Part shown: positions 1 to 11,841 of the stretch, piece by piece
Numbering within the stretch: position 1 is the first letter of the stretch
Layout of the letters: every line of letters starts with the position of its first letter
NCBI RefSeq assembly: GCF_006171285.1
Contig: NZ_CP040889.1
Location: 4,774,001 to 4,838,000, forward strand
Length of the DNA stretch: 64,000 nt
Reading direction: 5' to 3'
From: Leclercia adecarboxylata
GTDB lineage: Bacteria > Pseudomonadota > Gammaproteobacteria > Enterobacterales > Enterobacteriaceae
Position numbers and translations under genes: made by a program
The notes under the pieces: generated by a model
The model's database searches: none
What the model was told of the DNA's origin: nothing
The model's input: the letters and a program-made list of their open reading frames with translations, nothing else

Positions 1-3000
1 GCATCTGCGCCCGGTCGCGGTGCGGATCGATCGCCATCTTCTCCAGACGCTTTTCAATCGCCTGTAAATAGCGCAACGTATCGCCTAAACGCCTGTAGCC
101 GTTGCCGGTGACAAACCCGCGATAGACCAGCCCCGCCATCTGCGCTTTCACGTCCGACAGCCCCAGCGCCATGGTCATATCCACCCGCCCTTTCAGACGC
201 TTGTTAATATTGAACACCGCAGTCAGGATCTGCTCGACCTGCTTCGCAATGTTGACCACCGTCTCGTTGAGTTCGGCGCGCACCATATCGTGCAGCTTCG
301 CAAAGCCCTCTTCCGTCCACACCGGGCCGCCCGCAGCGTGGATAAGCTGATCCACGCCGCAGGAGATGCAGTCGTCGATCAGATCCAGCACCTTGCCGTA
401 CGGGTTAAAGTAAAGCCCCAGCTTGGCTTTGTTCGGCAGCTTCTCATGCAGATACTTGATCGGCGATGGGATGTTTAACAGCAGCAAACGGCGCAGCCCG
501 CGCCACATCGCCTGCTGCTGCTCCTGCGGATTATCAAACAGCTTGATCGCCACGCTGTCGCGCTCGTCCACCAGCGCTGGCCAGGCTTTCACCTTGTAAT
601 TGCCGCGCTTCTGCTCGTAGCTTTCCGGCAGCTGACCAAAGCTCCAGATATGCAGCCCGCTCTGCTCGATACCGTCGTCGGCCACGGCAGACAGGGTCTC
701 CTGTACTTTGCCTTTCAACGCCTCTTTCAGATCGGTGAGGGAGCGGCCTTCCTGCAGCTTTTTGTTTTTGTCGTCCACCACCCGGAAGCTGATTTTAAGG
801 TGATCGGGCACCTGATCCCAGTGCCAGTCTTCCCGGTCGATGGTGACGCCCGTCATGCGACGCAGCTCGCGCTCCAGCGAATCCAGCAGCGGCAGCTCCA
901 GCGGCGTGGCGCGCCCCAGGAACGCCTCGGCATAGTTCGGCGCAGGCACAAAGTTACGCCGCACCGGTTTGGGCAGCGATTTAATCAGGGCGATAATCAG
1001 CTCGCGGCGCAGGCCGGGAATTTGCCACTCAAAGCCGCTCTCCTCCACCTGGTTGAGCAGCGGCAGCGGGATGTGAACGGTGACGCCGTCGGCATCGGTC
1101 CCCGGCTCAAACTGGTAGCTCAGGCGCAGCTTGAGGTTGCCCTGATGCCAGAAGTTCGGGTAATCCAGCTTGCTGACCTGTTCCGCCCCCTCTTTAATCA
1201 ACATGCTCTTTTCAAAGTTGAGCAGGTCCGGGGTCTCGCGGCTGACCTTTTTCCACCAGCTGTCGAAGTGGCGCGCAGAAACCACGTCGTGGCTGATGCG
1301 CTGGTCATAAAACTCAAACAGCGTCTCGTCATCCACCAGGATATCGCGACGGCGGGTTTTGTGTTCCAGCTCCTCCACTTCGCTGCGCAGCTTCAGGTTT
1401 TCGCGGAAGAAGGCGTGACGGGTCTGCCAGTCGCCCTCCACCAGCGCGTGGCGGATAAACAGTTCACGCGACAGGGCCGGATCGATCTGGCTGTAGTTGA
1501 CCTTACGCGCGGCCACCACCGGCAGGCCGTAAACGGTGACCTTCTCGGTCGCCATCACCGCCCCCTGCGCCCGCTCCCAGTGCGGTTCACTGTACGAGCG
1601 TTTCAGCAGGTGCTGCGCTACCGGCTCGACCCACTCCGGGTCGATGCGCGCGGCAATGCGCCCCCACAGGCGGCTGGTCTCCACCAGCTCGGCCACCATC
1701 GTCCACTTCGGCGGCTTCTTGAATAGACCTGAGCCCGGGAAGATAGAGAACCGGGCGTTACGCGCCCCGGTGAACTCCTGCTTGTCGGCATCTTTCATAC
1801 CGATATGCGACAGCAGACCGGTCAGCAGCGCGATATGAATTTCGCGGTACTCCGCCGGCTCGCTGTTCACCGGAATGCCAAGCTCCTTCACCACCTGGCG
1901 CAGCTGGGTGTAGATGTCCTGCCACTCGCGCACCCGCAGATAGTTGAGGAAATCCAGCTTGCACTGACGGCGGAACTGGTTCGACGACAGCGCTTTCTGC
2001 TGTTCGCCGATATAGTTCCACAGGTTCACAAAGGCGAGGAAATCGGACTCTTTGTCGTGGAAGCGGCGGTGCTTCTCGTCCGACGCCTGCTGCTTGTCCA
2101 TCGGACGCTCGCGCGGATCCTGAATGGAGAGCGCCGAGGTGATGATCATCGCCTCGCGCACGCAGCCGTGTTTTTGCGCCTCCAGCACCATACGCGCCAG
2201 ACGCGGGTCCACCGGCAGCTGGCTGAGCTGGCGGCCCATTGGCGTCAGCTTGTAAACGGTGGCCTGCTCGTCGGTGGTGATCGCCCCCAGCTCTTCCAGC
2301 AGGCGTACGCCGTCCTGGATATTGCGCTTGTCCGGCGCTTCCACAAACGGGAAGGCGGCGATGTCGCCGAGCCCAAGGGCAGTCATCTGCAGAATGACCG
2401 ATGCCAGGTTGGTACGCAGAATTTCCGGGTCGGTAAACTCAGGACGCGACAGGAAATCGTCTTCCGAATAGAGACGAATACAGATCCCTTCCGAGACGCG
2501 TCCGCAGCGGCCTTTACGCTGGTTGGCCGAGGCCTGGGATACCGGCTCAATCGGCAGGCGCTGCACCTTGGTGCGGTAGCTGTAGCGGCTGATGCGCGCC
2601 GTGCCGGGATCAATCACATATTTAATGCCCGGTACGGTAAGGGAGGTTTCCGCCACGTTGGTCGCCAGCACGATGCGGCGGCCGCTGTGGGACTGGAACA
2701 CCCGATTCTGCTCGCTGTTGGAGAGACGCGCGTACAGCGGCAGGATCTCGGTATGGCGCAGGTCGCGCTTGCTGAGCGCGTCGGCAGTATCGCGGATTTC
2801 GCGCTCTCCGCTCATAAAGATCAGAATATCGCCCGGGCTTTCATTCCCCAGCTCATCCACCGCGTCGAAAATGGCCTGCAGCTGATCGCGCTCGGTGTCG
2901 TCGGCGTCCTCCACCATCGGGCGGTAACGCACTTCAACGGGCCAGGTACGACCGGAGACTTCGATAATCGGCGCGTTGTTGAAATGGCGCGAAAAACGTT

Positions 3001-3703
3001 CCGGATCGATGGTCGCCGAGGTGATGATCACTTTCAGATCCGGACGACGCGGCAGCAGCTCGCGCAGGTAGCCCAGCAGGAAGTCGATGTTCAGGCTGCG
3101 CTCGTGGGCTTCATCGATGATGATGGTGTCGTACTGCATCAGCATCCGGTCCTGCTGGATCTCCGCCAGCAGGATCCCGTCGGTCATCAGCTTGACCATG
3201 GTGTTGTCGCTGACGTGATCGCTGAAGCGCACCTTGTAGCCGATGCAGCCGCCCGGCTCGGTTTGCAGCTCTTCGGCAATTCGGTTTGCCACGGTCCGCG
3301 CCGCCAGACGACGCGGCTGGGTGTGGCCGATCAGCCCCTTCAGCCCACGCCCCAGCTCCATACAGATTTTTGGCAGCTGGGTGGTTTTACCGGAGCCGGT
3401 CTCCCCCGCCACAATCACCACCTGGTGATCGCGCACGGCTTCGAGGATCTCCTGCTTTTTCTGGCTGACGGGCAGGTTTTCCGGATAGACGATCGCCGGG
3501 CGCGCCGCTTCGCGCAGCACGACCTTACCTGCCGCCTGTTCAATCTCTTTCGCCATCTCCTGGAAAATGGCCTGTTGTGCATCAGGATTTTTAACCTTCT
3601 TAACCCCGTGCACACGGCGGGCAAAGCGCTGTTTGTCACGCAGCATCAGCGTATCAAGCTGTTGCATAAGCATCGGGAAGGTTAATTTCTGTTGTTCTGT
3701 CAT
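1..3703 (-). CDS. hrpA: ATP-dependent RNA helicase HrpA (3' end outside window)
   Basis: DEAH-box RNA helicase that in E. coli acts in mRNA processing and rescue of stalled ribosomes. The gene starts at the ATG at 3703-3701 (MTEQQKLTF) and stays in one frame to base 1, about 1234 codons. The E. coli protein is 1300 residues, so roughly the last 65 are missing. Visible motifs are the Walker A GETGSGKTT near 3390-3410 and the DEAH box (IIIDEAHERS) near 3110-3130. The frame was checked at the start, near 1798 and near base 76. It is divergent from azoR. Confidence 0.95.
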   Translation of the reverse strand, partial: MTEQQKLTFPMLMQQLDTLMLRDKQRFARRVHGVKKVKNPDAQQAIFQEMAKEIEQAAGKVVLREAARPAIVYPENLPVSQKKQEILEAVRDHQVVIVAGETGSGKTTQLPKICMELGRGLKGLIGHTQPRRLAARTVANRIAEELQTEPGGCIGYKVRFSDHVSDNTMVKLMTDGILLAEIQQDRMLMQYDTIIIDEAHERSLNIDFLLGYLRELLPRRPDLKVIITSATIDPERFSRHFNNAPIIEVSGRTWPVEVRYRPMVEDADDTERDQLQAIFDAVDELGNESPGDILIFMSGEREIRDTADALSKRDLRHTEILPLYARLSNSEQNRVFQSHSGRRIVLATNVAETSLTVPGIKYVIDPGTARISRYSYRTKVQRLPIEPVSQASANQRKGRCGRVSEGICIRLYSEDDFLSRPEFTDPEILRTNLASVILQMTALGLGDIAAFPFVEAPDKRNIQDGVRLLEELGAITTDEQATVYKLTPMGRQLSQLPVDPRLARMVLEAQKHGCVREAMIITSALSIQDPRERPMDKQQASDEKHRRFHDKESDFLAFVNLWNYIGEQQKALSSNQFRRQCKLDFLNYLRVREWQDIYTQLRQVVKELGIPVNSEPAEYREIHIALLTGLLSHIGMKDADKQEFTGARNARFSIFPGSGLFKKPPKWTMVAELVETSRLWGRIAARIDPEWVEPVAQHLLKRSYSEPHWERAQGAVMATEKVTVYGLPVVAARKVNYSQIDPALSRELFIRHALVEGDWQTRHAFFRENLKLRSEVEELEHKTRRRDILVDDETLFEFYDQRISHDVVSARHFDSWWKKVSRETPDLLNFEKSMLIKEGAEQVSKLDYPNFWHQGNLKLRLSYQFEPGTDADGVTVHIPLPLLNQVEESGFEWQIPGLRRELIIALIKSLPKPVRRNFVPAPNYAEAFLGRATPLELPLLDSLERELRRMTGVTIDREDWHWDQVPDHLKISFRVVDDKNKKLQEGRSLTDLKEALKGKVQETLSAVADDGIEQSGLHIWSFGQLPESYEQKRGNYKVKAWPALVDERDSVAIKLFDNPQEQQQAMWRGLRRLLLLNIPSPIKYLHEKLPNKAKLGLYFNPYGKVLDLIDDCISCGVDQLIHAAGGPVWTEEGFAKLHDMVRAELNETVVNIAKQVEQILTAVFNINKRLKGRVDMTMALGLSDVKAQMAGLVYRGFVTGNGYRRLGDTLRYLQAIEKRLEKMAIDPHRDRAQM

Positions 3704-3873
3704 AGCGTTAACGGGCAGTGCACTGCCGGATAAAATCTCTTTTTAATGATTGATATAGAGTACCACATTGACGGTTTTTGCGCCTTATTCAAAAATTTCG
3801 AACATAGGCTTCGATATATTGCGCTATCCCTGCGACAGGATTGTGAATAGAGTGTCATCAAGCAACGGGGTAA

Positions 3874-4512
<639 letters not shown>

Positions 4513-4520
4513 GATTTCCC

Positions 4521-4548
4521 ACTCCCACCGCCCGGTGGGAGTTTTTTT
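4521..4548 (+). terminator. Rho-independent terminator of azoR
   Basis: GC-rich hairpin ACTCCCACC / GGTGGGAGT followed by a run of seven T, 9 bp after the azoR stop codon. Confidence 0.9.
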
Positions 4549-4643
4549 ATTTCCCCTGCCGTCCCCTGCATTTACGAGACGCCTCGTAGAATTAGCGCTG
4601 TAATCTGCGCATCTTCAAAGAAATCCTTATTATGCCGGCGGGT

Positions 4644-4784
4644 GCTTGAGGCTGTTCAACCTCAGGCAAACTTGCCGTAGGCTGGACAGTAAAAAGCCCC
4701 AGGAGATTTTTCAATCCACCTGGGGCTACCATCCAAACCCTAGCAAGTTGGATGTTAGCCCCTTCTGAGCAAGGAGGCAATGAC
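4644..4784 (+). promoter_or_regulatory. Structured leader of hok-type toxin mRNA
   Basis: Three stems are visible: GCTTGAGG/CCTCAGGC (4644-4667), AGCCCCAGG/CCTGGGGCT (4695-4727), and GGCTACCATCCAA/TTGGATGTTAGCC (4724-4760). The last two share bases 4724-4727, so they cannot both form fully. Mutually exclusive hairpins of this kind are characteristic of hok mRNAs, where folding controls toxin translation and access of the antisense Sok RNA. The Shine-Dalgarno AAGGAGG lies at 4771-4777. A Sok promoter on the minus strand is expected from family knowledge, but I could not identify it with confidence. Confidence 0.6.
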
Positions 4785-4937
4785 ATGCTGACAAAGTACG
4801 CCCTTGTGGCAATTGTGGTGCTGTGCTGCACAGTGCTGGGATTTACGCTTCTTGTACGCGAAACCTTATGTGAGTTGAGCGTAAAAGAACGTGGTATGGA
4901 GTTTAAAGCTGTTCTCGCTTACGAATCGAAGAAGTAG
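4785..4937 (+). CDS. hokE: Hok/Gef-family type I toxin, HokE-like
   Basis: A 50-residue membrane toxin. It has one hydrophobic segment (residues 5-24), a conserved ..LCEL.VKER core and a short C-terminal periplasmic tail, the typical layout of Hok/Gef proteins that depolarise the inner membrane. The sequence most resembles HokE (MLTKYALVA start, FKAVLAYE near the end). An upstream in-frame ATG at 4752 exists, but the strong AAGGAGG, 7 bp before 4785, decides the start. It is intact, unlike many chromosomal hok loci. The symbol is by similarity; the K-12 hokE gene lies elsewhere. Confidence 0.85.
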   Translation: MLTKYALVAIVVLCCTVLGFTLLVRETLCELSVKERGMEFKAVLAYESKK

Positions 4938-4942
4938 CTAAA

Positions 4943-4964
4943 ACGCGGGGAGCAATCCCCGCGT
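4943..4964. terminator. Hairpin downstream of hok
   Basis: Perfect stem ACGCGGGG/CCCCGCGT with loop AGCAAT, 5 bp after the hok stop. It has no T tract, so it may act as an mRNA-stabilising 3' stem rather than a classical terminator. Confidence 0.5.
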
Positions 4965-4996
4965 ATCCCACAAGCAGGCGGATCTCAATGCACCTT

Positions 4997-5022
4997 TTAG
5001 CCCTCTCGAATGAGAGGGCTAA
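4997..5022. terminator. Hairpin between hok and paaY
   Basis: Stem TTAGCCCTCTC/GAGAGGGCTAA immediately past the inferred original stop of paaY, followed by TTTT on the paaY strand. It is the probable end of the paaXY transcript. Confidence 0.6.
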
Positions 5023-5025
5023 CTC

Positions 5026-5611
5026 TTAGCTGGCCGATTTCGGCCGCAGGTTTTCGTCAAACACCAGCCGCTTACGATCCGGCTCCGCCTCATGCAGCGG
5101 TTCGACCTGATGCATCGTCTGTTTACAGCGATCCACCAGAGTCTGATATTCGCGGGTGCCCTGCTTTTTCCTGCTCGCTGAGCACGCGGATGGCTTTGGC
5201 CGGGCTGCCGATAATCAGATAGTCGGCAGGCATTTCCGCCTTCGCTTTCACAAAGGCCGCCGCGCCGACAATGCTGTTTTCACCAATCACTGCTCCGTCC
5301 ATGATCACCGCGTTCATCCCTACCAGCGCGTTACGGCGGATCACGCAGCCGTGCAGAATGGCACCGTGCCCGATATGCCCCTCCTCTTCCACCACCGTGT
5401 CCTGCTCGGGGAAGCCGTGCATGATGCAGTTATCCTGAATGTTGGCCCCGTCTTTGACGACGATCCGCCCGAAATCGCCGCGCAGGCTGGCGTTAGGCCC
5501 GACATAAACCCCCTTGCCGAGGATCACGTCGCCAATCAGCACCGCCGTCGGGTGGACATAACTCTCTTGTGGCACAACCGGTGTCAGACCATCGATTTGA
5601 TATACAGGCAC
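5026..5611 (-). pseudogene. paaY: paaY, hexapeptide-repeat thioesterase, frameshifted near 3' end
   Basis: PaaY is a left-handed beta-helix (hexapeptide) protein that acts as thioesterase on dead-end CoA intermediates of phenylacetate degradation. Residues 1 to about 150 are normal ([35 protein letters not shown]). After LSEQEKA the frame shifts and ends at 5123, giving 162 residues instead of about 196-197. The expected tail ([15 protein letters not shown]..., ending [11 protein letters not shown]) is intact in another frame down to the stop at 5026. The best explanation is an 11-bp loss near 5157-5170 between two copies of GAAAAAGC; the ancestral sequence is inferred from the E. coli protein. 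The catalytic beta-helix is complete, so partial function is possible. Confidence 0.85.
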
Positions 5612-5621
5612 ATAACCTCCG

Positions 5622-6548
5622 TTACGCGGGCGTCAGGCCACCGAAGCGCTGCCAGTAAGAGGTGCCCGGCGACGGCAGTTCGCCGACCGAGGTTTCCCCT
5701 TTCTCACTGACAAACGCCAGCGCCCCTGGCGCCACGCGCTGATAAATGTTGATGCACAGCTGGCGGGCCGTCTGGCCTGCCCAGTGTGACGGGAGTAACT
5801 CTTCCGGCAGGAGCGGATCCTTGAGCACCACCCGGCGATAAAAGTGGATCAGCAGCAGCTGGATCTGGAAGCAGCGCTCCGGCGTCAGCTCCTCCGGCGT
5901 GGCCTCGCGCAGCAGGGGCAGCACCGGACGGAACGAGTCGATAAAGGTTTCATACATCAGGTTTTGCTCGCTGAGTTGCCAGCACTCCTCCACCCGGGCG
6001 CGCAGCGCGGCGCGGGAGAGCGCCAGCGGCGAGTGGGCTTCAAAGCAGATCACGTTGTCCGCCACGCCCGCTTCATGCAGCAGCGTCTGTACATCCGCCA
6101 GCTGTTGCGACGGCGACGCCATCAGGCTCGGTGCCAGGGTGCCAAATCCCTGCCAGATCAGCTGCTTTTTCACATCCGCCAGGGTGGCTTTGTCCATCCC
6201 TTCGGAGAGCAGCAGCAGCCACTTGCCATCCCAGGCCGGAAGCTCGGCGCGGTAAATTTTGGTCTCGGCCCGGCGGGTTAAGCGCAGCCCTTTGTCGCTC
6301 AGCCGGTAGAAGCTGCGTCGACCGATGCGGACCACATCCAGCCAGCCCTCCTTGTTAAGACGGAACAGCGCGGTACGCACAAAGCGTTCGCCGAATCCCA
6401 TCCCCTCCAGCAGGGCCGCCAGGCTTCCCAGCCAGACTTCACCCCCGCGATGGGACAGGGCATCACCGTACAAAGATGAGATCAGCGATGTGCCGCTGAC
6501 GGGAACGGAGCTGACCGCGTGCTGGATAAAGGCGTCGAGTTTACTCAT
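5622..6548 (-). CDS. paaX: Phenylacetate regulon repressor PaaX
   Basis: GntR-like winged-helix transcriptional repressor of the paa genes; phenylacetyl-CoA is the inducer that releases it. The 308 residues start at [14 protein letters not shown]; an in-frame ATG three codons upstream (6557) is less likely because family members start at MSKLD. The N-terminal DNA-binding domain runs to about residue 90 ([27 protein letters not shown]), followed by the central PaaX and C-terminal domains. It is followed 10 bp later by paaY, with which it is cotranscribed in E. coli. Confidence 0.95.
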   Translation of the reverse strand: MSKLDAFIQHAVSSVPVSGTSLISSLYGDALSHRGGEVWLGSLAALLEGMGFGERFVRTALFRLNKEGWLDVVRIGRRSFYRLSDKGLRLTRRAETKIYRAELPAWDGKWLLLLSEGMDKATLADVKKQLIWQGFGTLAPSLMASPSQQLADVQTLLHEAGVADNVICFEAHSPLALSRAALRARVEECWQLSEQNLMYETFIDSFRPVLPLLREATPEELTPERCFQIQLLLIHFYRRVVLKDPLLPEELLPSHWAGQTARQLCINIYQRVAPGALAFVSEKGETSVGELPSPGTSYWQRFGGLTPA

Positions 6549-6606
6549 CTGATTCATTCTGTTGTGATTATTTTGTCGGATGAATCATAGCATAGCCCCG
6601 CAAGCC

Positions 6607-6633
6607 TGGCCCTCCCCAATACGGAGAGGGCCA
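6607..6633. terminator. Weak hairpin between paaK and paaX
   Basis: Imperfect stem GGCCCTC/GAGGGCC in the 96-bp gap after paaK. It lacks a T run on the paa strand, so it is a possible attenuator at the end of the paaA-K transcript, not a proven terminator. Confidence 0.35.
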
Positions 6634-6644
6634 GCAGGTCAGGA

Positions 6645-7985
<1,341 letters not shown>

Positions 7986-8013
7986 AGTAGGGTACTCACA
8001 TTTTTATAATTGT

Positions 8014-9219
8014 TCAGACACGCTCAAGGATCATGGCAATGCCCTGACCGACACCAATGCACATCGTACACAGCGCATAGCGCCCTTTACGACGGTGCAA
8101 CTCGTTGCTGGCGGCCAGCGCCAGACGGGCTCCGCTCATCCCCAGGGGATGGCCTAAGGCAATCGCACCACCGTTAGGGTTAACGTGCGATGCATCGTCC
8201 GGCAGCCCCAGCTCGCGCAGGACGCCCAGCGCCTGGGAAGCAAAGGCTTCATTCAGTTCGATAACGTCCATATCGTTGATGCTCAGCCCGGCGCGCTCCA
8301 GCACGCGGCGGGTAGCAGGCACCGGACCCAGCCCCATCAGACGCGGCTCAACGCCGGCGGTGGCCATCGCCACGATGCGGGTACGCGGGGTTAAGCCCTG
8401 CGCCGCCGCCATCTCTTCGCTGGCGATAATCAGCGCCGCGGCACCGTCGTTCACGCCGGACGCGTTACCGGCGGTGACCACGCCGCCCGCGCGGAACGGG
8501 GCTTTCAGCCCGGCCAGCATCTCCAGGGTGGTGTCCGGGCGCAGATGTTCGTCATGCACCACTTCGGTGACTGCCCCTTTCTTGCCCTTAATCATCACCG
8601 GCACAATCTCCCGGGCCAGAATGCCGTTGGCCTGGGCCTGAGCGGTACGCTGCTGGCTGCGGAACGCGAAGGCGTCCTGGTCTTCCCGTGAAATCCTTAA
8701 CAATTCCGCTACATTCTCTGCCGTTTCCGGCATGCTGTCAGAACCAAATTGCTGCGCCATGAGCGGGTTCACAAAACGCCAGCCGATGGTGGTATCAAAA
8801 ATTTCATTCTGCCGCTGGAAGGCGCTGGTGGCTTTGCCCATCACAAACGGCGCGCGGGACATCGACTCCACGCCCCCGGCAATCATCAGGTCGCCATCAC
8901 CGGCGCGAATGGCGCGGGCCGCGAAGCCAATTGCATCGAGACCAGAGCCGCACAGGCGGTTCAGGGTGGTGCCGGAGACGGTCTGCGGCAGCCCGGCCAG
9001 CAGCAGGGACATGCGCGCCACGTTACGGTTGTCTTCCCCCGCCTGGTTGGCGCAGCCAAAGATCACATCGTCGATGCGCTCCGCATCCAGACCCGGGTTA
9101 CGCGCCAGCAGCTCACGCAGCGGAATAGCGCCGAGATCGTCCGCGCGAACCCCAGACAACGCACCGGCATAGCGGCCGATGGGGGTACGGATCCCGTCAC
9201 AAATAAAGGCGTCACGCAT
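8014..9219 (-). CDS. paaJ: 3-oxoadipyl-CoA / 3-oxo-5,6-dehydrosuberyl-CoA thiolase PaaJ
   Basis: Thiolase catalysing the two CoA-dependent cleavages of the paa pathway, releasing acetyl-CoA and finally succinyl-CoA. Its 401 residues match the family. The nucleophilic cysteine lies in [13 protein letters not shown] (about residue 90), the catalytic His in [16 protein letters not shown], and the second Cys in [10 protein letters not shown]. Its start codon overlaps the paaI stop (TAATG), which indicates translational coupling. Confidence 0.97.
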   Translation of the reverse strand: MRDAFICDGIRTPIGRYAGALSGVRADDLGAIPLRELLARNPGLDAERIDDVIFGCANQAGEDNRNVARMSLLLAGLPQTVSGTTLNRLCGSGLDAIGFAARAIRAGDGDLMIAGGVESMSRAPFVMGKATSAFQRQNEIFDTTIGWRFVNPLMAQQFGSDSMPETAENVAELLRISREDQDAFAFRSQQRTAQAQANGILAREIVPVMIKGKKGAVTEVVHDEHLRPDTTLEMLAGLKAPFRAGGVVTAGNASGVNDGAAALIIASEEMAAAQGLTPRTRIVAMATAGVEPRLMGLGPVPATRRVLERAGLSINDMDVIELNEAFASQALGVLRELGLPDDASHVNPNGGAIALGHPLGMSGARLALAASNELHRRKGRYALCTMCIGVGQGIAMILERV

Positions 9220-9641
9220 TATGCTTCTCCTGTGATCGTGCCGCCGATGCGGTGGGATTTCCCACGGAACAGGGCAACGGTTTTTTGTTGTTGGTTAACG
9301 ATTTCAATGTCGTACACGCCGGTCAGCTGGCCCTGATGACGCACCTGCGCTTTCGCGGTGAGCCTGTCACTGGCAAACGCCGGGCGGACAAAATCAATGG
9401 TGCATCCCGAGGCCACCGCCGCCAGTCCCTGGCTGTTGCAGGCGTAGGCGAAGGCGGTATCGGCGAGGGTAAAGAGCTGGCCGCCGTGGCAGGTTTTATG
9501 GCCGTTGAGCATCTGCGGCGTGACGGTCATGGTCAGCACCGCGACGCCGTCATCCATCTCGATAATGTCGATGCCATAGGCCTGGGCGCAGGCATCGTTT
9601 TCATACATGGCGCGGGCGTTGCGCCAGGCGTTATGACTCAT
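9219..9641 (-). CDS. paaI: Hydroxyphenylacetyl-CoA thioesterase PaaI
   Basis: Hotdog-fold thioesterase of 140 residues that frees CoA from hydroxylated phenylacetyl-CoA by-products. The conserved helix motif [20 protein letters not shown] (about residues 45-65) carries the HGG(x)F(x)LAD(x)A signature with the catalytic Asp. The start overlaps the end of paaH by 11 bp, and the stop overlaps the paaJ start by 1 bp. Confidence 0.96.
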   Translation of the reverse strand: MSHNAWRNARAMYENDACAQAYGIDIIEMDDGVAVLTMTVTPQMLNGHKTCHGGQLFTLADTAFAYACNSQGLAAVASGCTIDFVRPAFASDRLTAKAQVRHQGQLTGVYDIEIVNQQQKTVALFRGKSHRIGGTITGEA

Positions 9642-11052
9642 AGCTACTCTCCAGAAGCGCGCGCTGGCGCAGCAGGGATGAAGGACGGTAACGCTCTTCG
9701 CCGTAGTGGCGTTGCAGGTTTTCCAGAAGGATCAGCAGACGCTGCCAGCCAAGCTGTTCTCCCCAGGCCAGCGGACCGCGCGGATAGTTCACCCCGAGGC
9801 GCATGGCGGTATCGATATCCTGTTCGCTGGCGACCCCTTTTTGCAGGGCGTCGAGGGCTTCGTTGACGATCATCGCTACCGTGCGCCAGATAATCAGGCC
9901 CGGATAATCCGCCACCTGCAGCACGCGCTTGCCCTGCTGCTGGAAATAGCGCACCGCTTTAAGGGTGGCGGCGGTCGGGTTGCTGGCGGCGGCAGCAATC
10001 ACCGTCACGTCGGCTTCCTGCCTGTCGAACACCACCACCGGCTGGGCGTAGCGGTTCGCCAGCGCCTGGGCGGTCTCACCCTGAGTTTCAATCAACAGTA
10101 CGCCGCCGATATCGGTGACACCGTCACTTCTCTTTTGCTGTTGCGTGACACTGTCACTACCAGCGACATGCTCAAACCAGTTCACCGCAGGCTTTTCGTT
10201 GCGCCAGTTGTAGACGCCCTGCCCGCTCTTCTTACCGAAACGCCCGGCCAGCACCAGCTCCTGCTGCACCAGCGACGGCAGGAAGCGGCGCTCCTGCCAG
10301 AAGGCGTTGAAAACCGAACAGGTGACGGCGAAGTTGACGTCCTGGCCGATCATGTCGGTCAGCTCCAGCGGCCCCATCGGGAAGCCAGCACCTTCGCGCA
10401 GCGCGGCGTCGATAACTTCCGGCGCGGCAACCTGCTCTTCCAGCGCGCGCCAGGCTTCAGCGTAGTACGGACGCGCCACGCGGTTAACGATAAAGCCCGG
10501 CGTGGACTGGCAGCGCACCGGCTGTTTGCCCCAGCGCGTTGCCAGTTCCATCAACTGGGCCACCACCTCTTCAGAGGTCGCCAGCCCGCTCACCACTTCC
10601 ACCAGCTTCATCACCGGTGCCGGGTTAAAGAAGTGCAGCCCCGCCACGCGCTCCGGGTGGTGCAGGTCGGCGGCAATGGCGGTAATGGAGATGGATGAGG
10701 TGTTGCTGGTCAGCAGCGTTTTCGCCGGGCAGATCTCTGCCAGCTGCGTGAACAGCGCTTTTTTGACCGCCATCTGTTCAGAGGCGGCTTCAATCACCAG
10801 GTCCGCCACCGCCAGCGAATGAATGTCGGTGACCGGCACCAGGCGCTGGAGCGTCTGTTCAGCGTCGTGTGCGCCCAGCTTGCCGCGCGCCACGCGGGAT
10901 TCGAGACGGCCGCGGATGCCGTCGATGGCGCGGGAGATGGCGTCGGCGTTGATGTCATACACCAGAACCGGATGCCCGTGGCTGGCCGCCACTTCAGCAA
11001 TGCCTGCGCCCATAATGCCGCTGCCAATGACCGCTACGGTATGAATCGTCAT
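9631..11052 (-). CDS. paaH: 3-hydroxyadipyl-CoA dehydrogenase PaaH
   Basis: NAD-dependent 3-hydroxyacyl-CoA dehydrogenase that oxidises 3-hydroxyadipyl-CoA to 3-oxoadipyl-CoA. The N-terminal Rossmann motif is VIGSGIMGAGIAEVAASHG. The catalytic region LHFFNPAPVMKLVEVV and the TPGFIVNRVARPY segment are typical. Length is 473 residues (E. coli 475). A second, partial C-terminal 3HCDH domain (RTVAMIVNEALDALQKG) follows the first. One base separates it from paaG. Confidence 0.96.
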   Translation of the reverse strand: MTIHTVAVIGSGIMGAGIAEVAASHGHPVLVYDINADAISRAIDGIRGRLESRVARGKLGAHDAEQTLQRLVPVTDIHSLAVADLVIEAASEQMAVKKALFTQLAEICPAKTLLTSNTSSISITAIAADLHHPERVAGLHFFNPAPVMKLVEVVSGLATSEEVVAQLMELATRWGKQPVRCQSTPGFIVNRVARPYYAEAWRALEEQVAAPEVIDAALREGAGFPMGPLELTDMIGQDVNFAVTCSVFNAFWQERRFLPSLVQQELVLAGRFGKKSGQGVYNWRNEKPAVNWFEHVAGSDSVTQQQKRSDGVTDIGGVLLIETQGETAQALANRYAQPVVVFDRQEADVTVIAAAASNPTAATLKAVRYFQQQGKRVLQVADYPGLIIWRTVAMIVNEALDALQKGVASEQDIDTAMRLGVNYPRGPLAWGEQLGWQRLLILLENLQRHYGEERYRPSSLLRQRALLESSYES

Positions 11053-11053
11053 C

Positions 11054-11839
11054 TTATTTCCCCGTAAACTGCGGTGCGCGTTTGTTGAGGAAGGCGCTGA
11101 CCCCTTCGCGGTAGTCGGCGCTGCGCCCGGCCAGGCGCTGATAGTCGCGCTCCAGATCCAGCTGCGCGTCCAGGGTGTTGGTTTCCGCGGCGTTGATCGC
11201 CTGCTTGATCAGACCTAAGCCAAAGGTCGGCTGCGCGGCCAGATGCACGGCCAGCTGGCGGGCGGTGTCGGTCAGTTCGGCGTCGTCCACCACCTGCCAG
11301 ATCATCCCCCAGGCGTGCGCCTGCTCGGCGCTGATTTTCTCGCCCAGCAGCGCCAGGCCCATCGCCCGGGCGCGGCCCGTCAGGCGCGGCAGCAGCCAGG
11401 TGCCGCCAGAATCCGGCACCAGACCGAGCTTGCTGAAGGCCATCACAAAGTTCACCGAGCGGGCGGCAATGACGATGTCGCAGCCCAGCGCCAGGGTTGC
11501 TCCGGCACCGGCGGCCACACCGTTCACCGCGCAGATCACCGGCTTGGGCAGTTTTGCCAGACGGCGCACCAGCGGGTTGTAAAACCTCTCCACCGACAAC
11601 CCGAGGTCCGGGGCCGGGCTGTTCGGGTCGACGTTACGGTCGTTCAGATCCTGTCCGGCGCAAAAACCGCGACCGGCACCGGTGACCAGCAGGCAGCGTA
11701 CGGTATCGTCGCGCTCCGCCTGCTTCAGGCACTCCGCCAGCTGCTGGTGCATCTCCTCATTGAAGCTGTTGAGACGCTCCGGGCGGTTCAGGGTGATGGT
11801 CATTACGCCCTGCTCAACGTGACTCAGAATGAAATCCAT
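11054..11839 (-). CDS. paaG: 1,2-epoxyphenylacetyl-CoA isomerase PaaG
   Basis: Crotonase-fold isomerase that converts the ring epoxide of phenylacetyl-CoA to the oxepin; it also shifts double bonds later in the pathway. Of 261 codons, the oxyanion-hole regions TGAGRGFCAGQDLNDR (about residue 55-70) and CAVNGVAAGAGATLALGCD (about residue 105) are clear. It lies 2 bp after paaF on the same transcript. Confidence 0.96.
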   Translation of the reverse strand: MDFILSHVEQGVMTITLNRPERLNSFNEEMHQQLAECLKQAERDDTVRCLLVTGAGRGFCAGQDLNDRNVDPNSPAPDLGLSVERFYNPLVRRLAKLPKPVICAVNGVAAGAGATLALGCDIVIAARSVNFVMAFSKLGLVPDSGGTWLLPRLTGRARAMGLALLGEKISAEQAHAWGMIWQVVDDAELTDTARQLAVHLAAQPTFGLGLIKQAINAAETNTLDAQLDLERDYQRLAGRSADYREGVSAFLNKRAPQFTGK

Positions 11840-11841
11840 GG

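Noticed and set aside
650..3685. Long plus-strand ORFs (358 and 626 codons) opposite hrpA
   Set aside because: They are antisense shadows of the continuous HrpA frame; His/Arg/Gln-rich translations without any domain or ribosome binding site.
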